A stretch of 64,000 nucleotides of DNA from CAWDPQ01 sp049642465 (GTDB taxonomy: Bacteria > Acidobacteriota > Vicinamibacteria > Vicinamibacterales > 2-12-FULL-66-21): NCBI GenBank assembly GCA_049642465.1, contig JBAROV010000032.1, forward strand, positions 39,172 through 103,171, in the 5' to 3' direction. The position numbers were made by a program, and so were the translations under genes. Below are positions 20,837 through 30,086 of this stretch, in pieces. The first letter of the stretch is position 1. The number at the start of each line of letters is the position of its first letter. Under the pieces are notes generated by a model that was not told where the DNA came from, did not search any database, and worked only from the letters and a program-made list of their open reading frames with translations.

Positions 20837-22105
20837 CTAGGTGTCGTCGAGGGCCCGCGAGATGCCCTCGAGGCTGCGAGACAGATGGCCGCGTTCAGCG
20901 GCGTTGTCTGTGAGGGCGATCGCCGCCCTGTACGCGAGCGCCGCCTCGCGGTCGCGGCCGAGGCGGCGCAACAGATCACCGCGGACGGCGTGAAACAAGT
21001 GATAGCGATCGAGTTCGAGGCGGTCCACCAGGCTCAGCGCAGCCCCCGGACCCTCGATTTCGGCCACCGCAACGGCGCGGTTCAGCGCCACGATCGGGCT
21101 CGGCCCAATCGACATGAGCAAGTCGTACAACTGCAGGACCTGTGGCCAGTCGGTCGAGGCGGGCGTGGCGGCGTCGCTGTGAACCGCATTGATCGCGGCC
21201 TGGATTTGGTAGGGACCCGGCCGGTTCAGCCGGAGGCATTGTCTGACGAGACCTTGACCTTCGGCGATGAGCTGACGATCCCAACGGCTGCGATCCTGGT
21301 CCGTCAGCGGCACGAGACTGCCTTCCGGGGTGACGCGAGCCGGTCGACGTGCGTCGACGAGCAGCATGAGCGCGAGCAGACCAATGACCTCCGGCTCGCC
21401 GGGCATCAGTTGGGCGAGAAGCCGTCCGAGCCGGACGGCCTCCAGACAGAGATCGTCGCGGACCAGCCGGTCGCCGGATGTCGCGATGTAGCCTTCGTTG
21501 AAAATGAGATAGACGACTGCCAGAACGGTGCGAAGGCGGTTCGGCAGCTCGGCGTCGTTCGGTACCCGAAAGGGAATCCGCGCATCGCGGATTTTGCCTT
21601 TGGCCCGAACCAGTCGCTGCGCCATTGTCGACTCAGAGACGACGAAGGCGCGCGCGATCTCCTTTGTCGTCAGCCCGCCGAGCAGCCGAAGCGTCAACGG
21701 CACCTGGGCGCTCGCAGCCAGCGCGGGATGGCAACAGGTAAAGATCAAGCGCAGTCGATCGTCTTCCACATCGGCCTCCTCGTCGATTGCCCTCTCCGCC
21801 GAACCGTACCCGCCACGTGAAGACGCCTCCCCCTGCATCAGGGCTGCCTGGGCGTGCCGATCCGCGCGAGACGCCTCCCGACGCAGGCGATCGATGGCGC
21901 GATTGCGAGCCGTTGTGATGATCCACGCCACCGGGTTTGGCGGCAGACCGCCCGCAGGCCACCGTTCGAGAGCGGCGGTGAAAGCATCCTGGATGGCTTC
22001 CTCGGCAAGTGCGATGTCACCGAAGTGGCGAACCAGGACCGCGACGGCACGGCCGTACTCCTCGCGGAACAGATGTTCGATTTGCCGCGTATCGATCGTC
22101 GCCAC
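20837..22105 (-). CDS. ECF42-type RNA polymerase sigma factor with long C-terminal extension
   Basis: A 422-residue protein. Residues 1-175 hold sigma region 2 (LFREEYGRAVAVLVRHFGD, EEAIQDAFTAALERWP, NPVAWIITTARNRAIDRLRRE) and region 4 (LTTKEIARAFVVSESTMAQRLVRAKGKI). The remaining about 240 residues form the TPR-like C-terminal domain of the ECF42 group. The start was set at GTG 22105, a single base after the stop of the upstream DGPF gene, because conserved sequence begins there. In this group the extension replaces a separate anti-sigma factor in control of activity. Confidence 0.9.
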   Translation of the reverse strand: MATIDTRQIEHLFREEYGRAVAVLVRHFGDIALAEEAIQDAFTAALERWPAGGLPPNPVAWIITTARNRAIDRLRREASRADRHAQAALMQGEASSRGGYGSAERAIDEEADVEDDRLRLIFTCCHPALAASAQVPLTLRLLGGLTTKEIARAFVVSESTMAQRLVRAKGKIRDARIPFRVPNDAELPNRLRTVLAVVYLIFNEGYIATSGDRLVRDDLCLEAVRLGRLLAQLMPGEPEVIGLLALMLLVDARRPARVTPEGSLVPLTDQDRSRWDRQLIAEGQGLVRQCLRLNRPGPYQIQAAINAVHSDAATPASTDWPQVLQLYDLLMSIGPSPIVALNRAVAVAEIEGPGAALSLVDRLELDRYHLFHAVRGDLLRRLGRDREAALAYRAAIALTDNAAERGHLSRSLEGISRALDDT

Positions 22106-22106
22106 G

Positions 22107-22526
22107 CTAGGGCGATCCTGACAGGTGCGCGGCCGCGCGCTGCTCCTCGACATCCACGCCCCCGTTGAAAGGCCGAACCTCGATAGGGAGTCCTCCTTCC
22201 CGCTCGCGACCCGGAAGCGTCAGGGCCCGCGCGAGTTTACGGGCCCAGTCGAGCGCGGCGTCGAGATCCTGGACCTTGAGAATCAGAAAGCCGCCGATGT
22301 GCTCTTTGCCCTCGGCAAAGGGACCGTCGGTGATGAGGGCTTCACCGGCTTTCATCCGCACGACCGTCGCGGTGCCGGGAGGGTGGAGCCCGCCGTTGAA
22401 GACCCACACCCCGGCGGCCTTGGTCTGGTCGACCAGTGCATTGACATTTCGTATCACCGTCGCCAGCGCCTCGGGCGGCGGGGCTTCGCCGTCCGGCTGA
22501 TAGATGCTGAGCAAATACTGTTTCAT
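22107..22526 (-). CDS. DGPF/YCII-domain protein, ECF42 partner
   Basis: A 139-residue protein with the signature ITDGPFAEGKEHIGGF (about 70-85), which defines the DGPF proteins. It resembles the YciI fold, a small ferredoxin-like dimer. Genes of this type sit next to ECF42 sigma factors as here, and are either targets or modulators of the sigma factor. It is the first gene of the two-gene unit, with an AGGAGG-like ribosome-binding site. Confidence 0.9.
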   Translation of the reverse strand: MKQYLLSIYQPDGEAPPPEALATVIRNVNALVDQTKAAGVWVFNGGLHPPGTATVVRMKAGEALITDGPFAEGKEHIGGFLILKVQDLDAALDWARKLARALTLPGREREGGLPIEVRPFNGGVDVEEQRAAAHLSGSP

Positions 22527-22649
22527 GGCCTGTTCTCCTCCTTGCTCTCGTGGCTGCCGCCGCAGCGGACGCCTTCACCCTCTCTACGAACGGCAGGCCC
22601 TTGAATCGACACTCCGCGTGTCGCCACGACAAGAATTCTCGCCTGCTGC

Positions 22650-22678
22650 TTGACAGACTATACTGTGCGGTATACAGT
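22650..22678 (+). promoter_or_regulatory. Sigma-70-type promoter of padR
   Basis: TTGACA (22650-22655) is a consensus -35 box. After 17 bp lies TACAGT (22673-22678), a 4/6 match to the -10 box. The gene start is 52 bp downstream. Confidence 0.7.
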
Positions 22679-22696
22679 GTGCTTCATACAGTGTAT
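22662..22696. promoter_or_regulatory. Probable PadR operator (two palindromes)
   Basis: ACTGT-N7-ACAGT (22662-22678) overlaps the -10 box, and ATACA-G-TGTAT (22686-22696) follows at the likely transcription start. ATACAGTGT is present twice as a direct repeat. Palindromes over its own promoter fit autorepression by the PadR protein encoded just downstream. Confidence 0.6.
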
Positions 22697-22729
22697 GGCA
22701 ACTAGTATGTGCCGCACGGTAATCAGCCC

Positions 22730-23053
22730 ATGGACACCGACATCCTCGAAAACCTCCGCCTCGAACTGAGACGTGGTTGCTTGATCCTGGCCGTCCTCGG
22801 ACAGCTCAAGACCGAGCACTACGGTTACACGCTCCGCAAGGCGCTCGCCGACCGCGGGATCGCCATCGATGAGGGCACCCTCTATCCGTTGCTGCGGCGC
22901 CTCGAGAGCCAGGGCCTGCTCGTCAGCGAATGGCGGGAGGAGGACAAGAGGAACAAGCGGTTTTACCGCCTGTCGCGCGAAGGCAGGCAGACGCTGACAC
23001 TGCTGCTCGGCGAGTGGAAGACCCTCACCGCGTCGCTCGATCGAATTCTCTAG
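22730..23053 (+). CDS. PadR-family transcriptional regulator
   Basis: A 107-residue winged-helix regulator. LRRGCLILAVLGQLKTEHYGYTL, IDEGTLYPLLRRLESQGLL and RFYRLSREGRQTL are the typical PadR helices and wing. It would bind the palindromes in its own promoter. The gene is 9 bp upstream of an HAAS-domain membrane protein, a common pairing in which the membrane protein may relay an envelope signal. The ATG at 22730 fits the family N-terminus better than the GTG at 22709. Confidence 0.9.
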   Translation: MDTDILENLRLELRRGCLILAVLGQLKTEHYGYTLRKALADRGIAIDEGTLYPLLRRLESQGLLVSEWREEDKRNKRFYRLSREGRQTLTLLLGEWKTLTASLDRIL

Positions 23054-23062
23054 GAGCTAAGG

Positions 23063-24010
23063 ATGGACCTCGTCGATCGTTACGTCTACGCCGTCAAACG
23101 TCACCTGCCGGCGGACCAGCAGGAGGACATTGTCAACGAGTTGACCGACGACATTCTCTCGCAGATCAAGGACAAGGAAGAGGAGCTCGGCCGACCACTG
23201 GACGAAGGAGAGCAGGAGGCCGTCCTGAAGCACTACGGCCATCCCTACCTCCTCGCTGCACGGTATCGGCCGAAGCAGTACTTGATCGGGCCGACTCTCT
23301 TCCCGTTCTATTTTCCAGCGCTCAAGATCGCCCTCGCGGCAGCGTTTGGCATTCAGGTCATCGTGGCGTTTTCCATCGGGCTCGCGCAGCGGGCACCCGA
23401 ACGGATTCTCCCGCATGTCGTGGCGTTTCCCGCGGTGGCGATTCAGTTGGTCTTCTGGGTGACGCTCGCGTTCGCGGTCGCCGACTACTGGCAGGCGCAG
23501 CTGAAATTGTTCGACAAGTGGTCGCCGCGCACCCTGCCCCCTGTCGCCGACACGAAACGGCAGCCAAAGCGCGGCAACCTGGTCGTTGAGATCGTGGCAA
23601 ACAGCGTCTTCATCGCGTGGTGGCTTGCAATTCCGACATACCCCTTCCTGCTATTCGGGCCGGCAGCCTCGTTGCTGTCGTTGTCGGAGGCATGGTCGCA
23701 GCTCTATTACGTCGCGCTCCTCCCCGCGCTCGTGTCGACACTGATGGCTGTCGCGGCTATGGCGCGGCCGGCTTGGGTGTGGGTCCTGCGACTTCGATCG
23801 CTCACGGTCAACCTGCTCAGCCTGTTCGTCCTCTCCGTTGCGATGAAGGCCGGACCGCTCGTGATTCCGGCAAGCGACGCACCAAACCTCATACGCTTGG
23901 TCAACGGCATTAACGATGTGACGAGACTGGTCCTCGTCGTGATCACTCTCATCACGATGGTGCACGTGGTGGTGAACGTGTTTCGTCTGGTCCGATCGCC
24001 AACCGCGTAG
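23063..24010 (+). CDS. HAAS-domain membrane protein, PadR partner
   Basis: A 315-residue protein. Residues 1-70 form the HAAS signalling domain (YAVKRHLPADQQEDIVNELT, LGRPLDEGEQEAVLKHYGHP). Six or more hydrophobic helices follow between residues 75 and 310. Genes of this kind are usually cotranscribed with padR and encode sensors of unknown signal. Spacing and direction imply the same operon here. Confidence 0.8.
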   Translation: MDLVDRYVYAVKRHLPADQQEDIVNELTDDILSQIKDKEEELGRPLDEGEQEAVLKHYGHPYLLAARYRPKQYLIGPTLFPFYFPALKIALAAAFGIQVIVAFSIGLAQRAPERILPHVVAFPAVAIQLVFWVTLAFAVADYWQAQLKLFDKWSPRTLPPVADTKRQPKRGNLVVEIVANSVFIAWWLAIPTYPFLLFGPAASLLSLSEAWSQLYYVALLPALVSTLMAVAAMARPAWVWVLRLRSLTVNLLSLFVLSVAMKAGPLVIPASDAPNLIRLVNGINDVTRLVLVVITLITMVHVVVNVFRLVRSPTA

Positions 24011-24025
24011 TCGGCACGAAGGTGG

Positions 24026-25273
24026 TCAGGAGCGTTCGGCCGCGGCAGGAATGCGGACAAACGCTGCGACCAGCGCAACGACCGTCAATGTTGCGGCGAG
24101 AGCGTAGAAGGCTGCGGCATACGATCCGGTTGCCTCAGCACACCAGGCAAGCAGCAGCGGTCCGGTGGCGGACGCTAAGACCGTAAGCGCCTGCGCGACG
24201 CCCTGAATCTTCCCCAGGTGCGTTCGACCGTAGGCTCTGCCCCAGAAGCTGAAGAACACGACCATGACGAAGCCACCGGCCATACCCATCACGACACCTT
24301 GCGCCATCACGTGCGCGATGGTGCTTACATGCGGCAGCGCGACGAGCGCCAGCGTCAGCAGAAACAGCGCGGCGACGAGCACGCGCCGCAGGGAGCCGCG
24401 GTCGGCCCACGCACCCGCGATGAAATTGCCGGCGAGTGCCGTGATCGCGGTTACGGCCAGGGCGCGATGATAAACGTTCGGCGGGAAGCCGCGCTCCGAC
24501 AGAATCGACTCGTTGAACAAACCGATGCCCGAGGCAACCAGCCCGTACAACGAACTCGCGAGACCGAATACCCAGAACGCCGCGGACCGAAGAGCCGACG
24601 CCAGGGTGGAGTCGGCGACAGAGGGCGCTGAGGCATCGGCGGACGGCGCCTGCAACTCCTCGTTCGTGGCCGGGTCGGGCCGAACGAGGACCCAGGCAAG
24701 CGGCGCAAGCCCAAATACCAGCGCCGCGCCGACTGTCGTCCATGCCACTCGCCATCCTCGGCTGAGAACCAGGGCACCGACTGCCGGGAACGCGACCATG
24801 AATCCCACACTCATCACGAACGCGTAGACGCCCATCGCCCAGGTCAAGCGCCGGCGGAACCATTTGCCGGGCATCGCGAGACTGACGATCGACAACGCAC
24901 TTTGCCCGAGGCCTCGCGTCAGGGTAATCAACACGAGGAGGATCGCGCTGCTGGCGGCGCCGCTCATGGCAATCACGACCGTGCCGAGGACGAGCGCCAC
25001 CGACGCCAGCACAGCACGACTGCCATGACGATCGATCAGCTGACCGATTCCAAAACAGAACAAGGATCCGACGAGTGTGGCAACGAAGTTGATCTCGGCG
25101 AACCGTACGCGATCGACACCGAGATCACGCAACAGGGGCTCGGTGATGAGACCGAGTCCCTGGGTACGACCGGGGAGCGTGCCGACCATGGCGATGGCAG
25201 CGACGCCAAGAACGACCCAGCCGTAGTACAGATTCCAGCCGACGCTGCGCGACTCGACCCTCGCGTCGCTCAT
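24026..25273 (-). CDS. MFS transporter
   Basis: A 415-residue inner-membrane protein with about 12 helices and a central hydrophilic loop (about 195-215: VRPDPATNEELQAPSADAS). The loop motif GQLIDRHGSRAVLA matches the MFS loop 2-3 signature, and AWADRGSLRR the equivalent in the second half. It resembles the oxalate/formate or monocarboxylate-like MFS subgroup; the substrate is unknown. The start at 25273 overlaps the stop of the upstream membrane gene (ATGA). Confidence 0.85.
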   Translation of the reverse strand: MSDARVESRSVGWNLYYGWVVLGVAAIAMVGTLPGRTQGLGLITEPLLRDLGVDRVRFAEINFVATLVGSLFCFGIGQLIDRHGSRAVLASVALVLGTVVIAMSGAASSAILLVLITLTRGLGQSALSIVSLAMPGKWFRRRLTWAMGVYAFVMSVGFMVAFPAVGALVLSRGWRVAWTTVGAALVFGLAPLAWVLVRPDPATNEELQAPSADASAPSVADSTLASALRSAAFWVFGLASSLYGLVASGIGLFNESILSERGFPPNVYHRALAVTAITALAGNFIAGAWADRGSLRRVLVAALFLLTLALVALPHVSTIAHVMAQGVVMGMAGGFVMVVFFSFWGRAYGRTHLGKIQGVAQALTVLASATGPLLLAWCAEATGSYAAAFYALAATLTVVALVAAFVRIPAAAERS

Positions 25274-25767
25274 GCGTAAACCGCGCGTGGCTTCCACCTC
25301 GCGGATGCGATCAAGACCAGCGAGAGCGCCGCAATCCCGAACACGCGGCCGATTCCCAAGGCAAACACAACCGCGCCATTGAGAAACATGAACGCGAATA
25401 AAACGAGCCGCGTTCTCTCAACTCGCAACGATCGCTTCGCGTGAGAGGCAGGCGAGAGCCACCACCAGCCGACATCCACCAGCCACAGTGCCAGGAATAC
25501 GTAGTTGACGTAGATTCCACCACGCCAACCCCATCCGACACGATCGGCCGTTTGTCGCACGGCGGCCGCGACAGCCGCATCGTGGCTCCAGCCGTAAACC
25601 AGGTCGAACGCCAGCACGACGTGCAACAATGCGAGTGCAATGCCGGCCGTCCACATTGCACGCGCCAGTCGATCCGCGGCGGCCGATCGGCGCATCAGTG
25701 CTTCTCCGAGCGCCCATGCGACAGTCGAAGCAATCATAGTCGCCCGAACGAGCGCGATCGACGTCAC
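25270..25767 (-). CDS. Small membrane protein of unknown function
   Basis: A 165-residue protein with about four hydrophobic helices (near residues 10-25, 38-58, 82-104 and 125-155). I do not recognise a family. It sits between the ADOP permease (22 bp gap) and the MFS transporter (4-bp overlap), so it is probably cotranscribed with them. An ATG at 25737 is an alternative start. Confidence 0.6.
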   Translation of the reverse strand: MTSIALVRATMIASTVAWALGEALMRRSAAADRLARAMWTAGIALALLHVVLAFDLVYGWSHDAAVAAAVRQTADRVGWGWRGGIYVNYVFLALWLVDVGWWWLSPASHAKRSLRVERTRLVLFAFMFLNGAVVFALGIGRVFGIAALSLVLIASARWKPRAVYA

Positions 25768-25789
25768 CGGCGGGCCCTTGCCGGTGCAC

Positions 25790-28348
25790 TCATTCGGCTC
25801 GGAGCGCGCTCATCGGCGAAATCGAGGCCGCGCGCGCAGCCGGAATGATCGCCGCGAGGAATGCCGAGGCAGAGAGCGAAAAGGCGGCGATGCCGAGCGC
25901 GAGTGGATCCCAGAATTGCACGCCGTAGAGTTGCGCTGCGAGCAGCCGACCCGCGCCGATCGCGAGTGGAAGACCAAGTGCAAGACCAACGGCGATGCGG
26001 CGGAACGCGCCGTGGAGCACCAGGTTCACCACTCTCCGTCGATCGGCGCCGAGCGCCATGCGCAGCCCGATCTCATTCGTGCGCTGTGCCACCGTGTAGG
26101 CGGTGACCCCGTAGAGCCCAATTGCGGCGAGCACGAGGGCGACGCTCCCGAACAAGCCGGCGAGGCTGGCGACGGCACGTTGTTGGTCGAACGAGCGGTC
26201 CACCTGTTCCTGGAGCGTCCGGATGCTCGTCAGCGTCAGGTTTGGATCCGCGCTCGCCAGCGCCTGCTTGACCTGCGGTTCGAGCGTGCCCGGGGGCAGA
26301 TCGCTCACCAAAAGCACCCCGCGGACGAAGTGCGACTGGAACTCGATGCGTTTCATCAAGTCATGCTGGTAATCAACCGTCTGCGCGAGCGCCGCGTAAA
26401 ACATCGGCCGAGCGGGCCGATCCAGCGCAAACCCGGCGAATTTCGCATCGCGCACGATTCCCACGATTCGATATGAATTGACGTTCTCCGGCAGGTCAAG
26501 ACCAAAGTGCTGATCTAGCGGATCTTCGTCGTTCTTGAAGAACCGGCGCACAAACGCTTCGTTTACGACCGCCACGTTCTCGCTCGTCTCGTTGTCGGCG
26601 GCGGTAAAGTAGCGGCCGCGAACCAGTTTCACGCCCAAATCCTGCAGGTAGTTGGCGCTGACGCGATCCCATGATGCGCCGGCTTGCTCACCAGGCTTGG
26701 GAGCCGGATGGCCGGCAACCAGGACGAGCTCGCCCCAGTTGTCCGTCAGGGGATTGTAGAGCGCGAGGCCTGCTCCGCGAACACCAGGGAGACGATTCAA
26801 CCGCTCTTCGACATCGCGATAGAGTGCAGCGAGTTTCTGCGCCGTGTAGGTGGCGGGCGGCCGGTTCAATTGCACCAGAACTCGCCCTGGAATCTCGAAT
26901 CCGAAGTCCTGACGTTCGAGGTTGCTGAGACTCCTCGCGAGCATCGTCGAGCCCGCCACCAGCACTACAGAGAGCGTCGCCTGCACGACGAGCAGAGAGG
27001 TTCGCGCGAACGACGAATGATCGCCGGTGCTGCGGCCGGCTCCACGAAGGGCATCGATTGGATCGGTACGCGTCGCAAACCACGCGGGTGCTGCGCCAAA
27101 CACGATGCCAGTGAGGAGCGCGACGCCAAAGGCAAACGCCAAGACCATCGGCGATGGATTCGTGTCGATCGGAAGGAACGTAGTACCGGCAAACGCGAGC
27201 GCGAGTATCAGCCGCGCCGCGCCAACCGCGACAAACAGCCCCACCATCCCTCCGGCAACTGCCAGGACGATGCTCTCGACCAGTGCCTGGGTGACAATCT
27301 GGCGGCGCGACGCCCCCATCGCGAGCCTGACAGCGGTCTGGGCGCGACGCGCGACCGAACGGGCGAGCAGCAAATTCGCAACGTTGGCACAGGCGATGAG
27401 AAGTACCAGCCCGCATACCCCAAGAAGAATCTGGAGGCTCCGTCCGTACTGTTCTTTCATGATGCCGACGCCGGCGCCGGCCGGCACCACCGTGATGACC
27501 TGTTGGGGAAGCGATTGGAGGATGTCAGGCATCCAATTAGCGGGGTATCCGGAATCGTGCTGCATCCATTGACGAAGGATGGCCGTCAGCCGTGCGCTCA
27601 TGCCCTCGGTCGTCGCACCAGGACGCAGCCGGCCTATCACGCGCAACCACGCCGAAACCGGTTGACGAAGGATCGAGGTATCGCCGTTGAGCAGCGGTTC
27701 CTGCTGAAGCGGAATCCACAGGTCAGGAGGATCGCCGCGAAGCGTCTCGCCGAAGAATCCCGGCGCCGAGACTCCCACGAGCGTGAACGGATGACCCTCG
27801 ATGACGAGCGTGGCGCCGAGGATGGACCGATCGCCGCCATAGGTTCCCTGCCACGCATGATGGCTCATCACGACGACTGGCGCGGCCGCAGGCAGATCGT
27901 CAGCGCCGCTGAACACTCGGCCGCCGAATGCGCCCACTCCGAGCGTCGAAAAGTAATTGCCCGTCACGAACTCGGAACGCAGCGGCCTCGGTGTCGTGTC
28001 GGTGTCCTGGCGTCGGACGCTGACGCGGGCGCCACCCGCCTGAAATGCCGTGACCTCTTCAAACTCCGGCATTTCAGCTTTCAACCGCTCGAAGAGCGGG
28101 TACGAGAACATCCCCCAGCGGTCCTGCGGCCCCCCCTGGACGCAGCAGGAGGATCCGTCACCAACGCGATACAACCGCGAGGGATCGCCGACTGGCAGCG
28201 AGCGCAGCATGACGGCGTGAATCAGCGTGAATATGGCTGTGGTTCCGCCAATGCCGAGCGCGAGCGTCAGAATCGCTGTGACGGTGAATATGCGCGCCAC
28301 CCAGAACTGACGAAGTGCGTAACGAAGCTCACCGAAAAGATTGCCCAT
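25790..28348 (-). CDS. ADOP-type MacB/FtsX permease
   Basis: An 852-residue inner-membrane protein. It opens with ELRYALRQFWVARIFTVTAIL, then a first helix and a MacB periplasmic core (about 45-280). Three FtsX helices follow (starting LLGVCGLVLLIACANVANLLL), then a second periplasmic core and a last FtsX domain (about 720-850, ending SPMSALRAE). This duplicated architecture without any adjacent ATPase gene is the acidobacterial orphan-permease type. The transported substrate is unknown. Confidence 0.88.
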   Translation of the reverse strand: MGNLFGELRYALRQFWVARIFTVTAILTLALGIGGTTAIFTLIHAVMLRSLPVGDPSRLYRVGDGSSCCVQGGPQDRWGMFSYPLFERLKAEMPEFEEVTAFQAGGARVSVRRQDTDTTPRPLRSEFVTGNYFSTLGVGAFGGRVFSGADDLPAAAPVVVMSHHAWQGTYGGDRSILGATLVIEGHPFTLVGVSAPGFFGETLRGDPPDLWIPLQQEPLLNGDTSILRQPVSAWLRVIGRLRPGATTEGMSARLTAILRQWMQHDSGYPANWMPDILQSLPQQVITVVPAGAGVGIMKEQYGRSLQILLGVCGLVLLIACANVANLLLARSVARRAQTAVRLAMGASRRQIVTQALVESIVLAVAGGMVGLFVAVGAARLILALAFAGTTFLPIDTNPSPMVLAFAFGVALLTGIVFGAAPAWFATRTDPIDALRGAGRSTGDHSSFARTSLLVVQATLSVVLVAGSTMLARSLSNLERQDFGFEIPGRVLVQLNRPPATYTAQKLAALYRDVEERLNRLPGVRGAGLALYNPLTDNWGELVLVAGHPAPKPGEQAGASWDRVSANYLQDLGVKLVRGRYFTAADNETSENVAVVNEAFVRRFFKNDEDPLDQHFGLDLPENVNSYRIVGIVRDAKFAGFALDRPARPMFYAALAQTVDYQHDLMKRIEFQSHFVRGVLLVSDLPPGTLEPQVKQALASADPNLTLTSIRTLQEQVDRSFDQQRAVASLAGLFGSVALVLAAIGLYGVTAYTVAQRTNEIGLRMALGADRRRVVNLVLHGAFRRIAVGLALGLPLAIGAGRLLAAQLYGVQFWDPLALGIAAFSLSASAFLAAIIPAARAASISPMSALRAE

Positions 28349-28575
28349 GTGGGGCTTAGACGAGCCGCGCCGTCCAGACGTTTAAGCTGGTTTCAGGGGC
28401 GGTCGTGATAGACTGAGAGTCGTTTCCTGAGCCCCCGGCCCGCACCAGCCGCCCGACTCATCAAAGTGGTGGCCAAAAGCTGTTCCCATCCTTCCCCATG
28501 TGCGCCATTACACGAACCTGAATCCTATGGATCGGACGGCTGATCGGACGAACGTCAGAGAAAGGAATGTGGCTG

Positions 28576-28905
28576 ATGTCTGACTCACATGCTGACGAGC
28601 AACATCCGCGTCGAAGACATCAGGTCGCTGTGGCGGAGGCCGCCAGGAACGAAGCCGAGCAGTTGAGGCGACTGGCAGAGGAAGTACGCGAGGAGCGAGA
28701 AAAGCTGCGCGAAGTTGCCGAGACGGCGCGAGTCGCGAGCGAAGAGGCGCGACTTGCGGCCGAGGCCGCCCGCCATGCGGTCGTCGATTCAGTGCGCGCG
28801 ACGGCCGAGAGTCTCAAGGCGTCACTGGAACAGATGACGGTTGTCGAGGAGATGCGGCGGACACTCCGCGAGATACGCGACGCGAACAAGCTCGAGCCGA
28901 ACTAG
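28576..28905 (+). CDS. Small coiled-coil protein
   Basis: A 109-residue, highly charged protein with a continuous heptad pattern from about residue 12 to 95 (EAEQLRRLAEEVREEREKL, AETARVASEEARLAAEAARHA). No signal or domain is recognised. The ATG at 28576 is preceded by AAAGGA at 9 bp; an ATG three codons earlier lies too close to that site. It converges with the next gene and shares stop-codon bases with it. Confidence 0.6.
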   Translation: MSDSHADEQHPRRRHQVAVAEAARNEAEQLRRLAEEVREEREKLREVAETARVASEEARLAAEAARHAVVDSVRATAESLKASLEQMTVVEEMRRTLREIRDANKLEPN

Positions 28906-29174
28906 CCTTCGCTTTCGTCCTCGAACAACGGCCCGCCGTCGTCGGTCATCTCCGCATCAGAACGGTTTGCCTCACCTGCCTCGCGATCTGCCCGTGTGGA
29001 TGCCAGTTGTGCCAGTCGCTTCGCCGCTTCCTTCCGGAGCGCTGCGGCCTCACGTGCGATGCCGATTTCGCCGAGCCGTTCGACATGGGGAACTCGTCGG
29101 TCGAGCGCCTCGACGAGCTCGCGCAACGCAGCCACGACGCGCGCGCGATCTGACGTGCGATCGGGATCGTTCAA
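28902..29174 (-). CDS. Small charged protein of unknown function
   Basis: A 90-residue, Arg/Glu/Ala-rich protein, probably helical in residues 10-65 with an acidic tail (SDAEMTDDGGPLFEDESEG). No family is recognised. It lies 7 bp after the receiver-domain gene on the same strand, suggesting cotranscription. Its stop TAG shares the palindrome CTAG with the stop of the convergent coiled-coil gene. Confidence 0.5.
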   Translation of the reverse strand: MNDPDRTSDRARVVAALRELVEALDRRVPHVERLGEIGIAREAAALRKEAAKRLAQLASTRADREAGEANRSDAEMTDDGGPLFEDESEG

Positions 29175-29181
29175 CGTGGCC

Positions 29182-29892
29182 TCAGAGTCTCGCGACCTGT
29201 TGGACCGTTGCGAGGAGGTCAGCGGGAGTGGCAGGCTTTCGCACCACGGCGGTGAACAGTGTCTGCATCAGGCTGCTATCCAACTGGGCATTGCCGGTGT
29301 ATGCGATCACCCGCGCCTGACGCGTCGCTTCTGTAGCCTTGATGAGCCGAGTTGCTTCGATCCCATCGAGCACCGGCATTGCGAGATCCATGACGATCAC
29401 AGCGGGCAGCATTTCGTAGGCCGCGAGGAGCCCCTCGAGACCATTGGCGGCGGTTCGGACAACAAACCCGGCGCCCCGCAGCACTTCGGCGATGACTTCA
29501 CGAACCTGGCCGTGGTCATCGACGACCAGGACGGCGTCGCGGCGAGAGTCCAGTTGCATTTGCGATGCTGCGCGGATGTCGCGGTCCAGGTGTGTGAGCA
29601 GGATGCCCGCAGCCGTGCGTTGCTCGTGCGCGCCGGCACAGAGCGCCCGGGCCGTGTCAGCATCGTCTTGACTCTTCCGCAACTGGGCGGATAGCAAGAA
29701 GAGGAGATGTTCGACGGACCGCTGCGTCCCGGCGAGAGCATCTGATAGCGCCTCCTCGGCATGGCGGACGTGACTGTCCGCAGCCGCGACCAGCGCCTGA
29801 ACCTGATCCTCGTGATCGTCGGCGCATTGCACCAGGACTCGTGCCTCATCGCGGATAGTGACAAGTTGCTCGAGATGGGATGGAAGGGACAT
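29182..29892 (-). CDS. Response regulator with N-terminal helical domain
   Basis: A 236-residue protein. Residues 1-110 are helical and coiled-coil-like, with no recognised domain. Residues about 118-235 form a receiver: AVLVVDDHGQVREVIAEVL (acidic pair), phospho-Asp in VIVMDLAMPVLDGIEA, Thr in VIAYTGNA and Lys in VVRKPATPADLL. There is no DNA-binding output, so it acts through protein contacts. The start was chosen at the second of two adjacent ATGs, 6 bp after AGGAGG. Confidence 0.85.
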   Translation of the reverse strand: MSLPSHLEQLVTIRDEARVLVQCADDHEDQVQALVAAADSHVRHAEEALSDALAGTQRSVEHLLFLLSAQLRKSQDDADTARALCAGAHEQRTAAGILLTHLDRDIRAASQMQLDSRRDAVLVVDDHGQVREVIAEVLRGAGFVVRTAANGLEGLLAAYEMLPAVIVMDLAMPVLDGIEATRLIKATEATRQARVIAYTGNAQLDSSLMQTLFTAVVRKPATPADLLATVQQVARL

Positions 29893-30086
29893 CATCAGCC
29901 TCCTGACCCGAGGCACGGCTCTACCGGAAAGCTCGAAGGCTGAGCGACGTCACCAATGGCGTGGCACCAGTCTGGCGGGCGAAATGTACTGTATCGTACA
30001 TTTGCGGCTGCCGTCGCTGATACGGGTTGTTCATCTGCTGGGAAGTTGTCTCGGCAGCTGGACAATTCCTTTCATCGAGCAAAGCG

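Noticed and set aside
26684..28408. Plus-strand open frame of 574 codons opposite the first ADOP permease
   Set aside because: Same antisense pattern, with no domain, signal or ribosome-binding site, while the opposite strand is fully explained.
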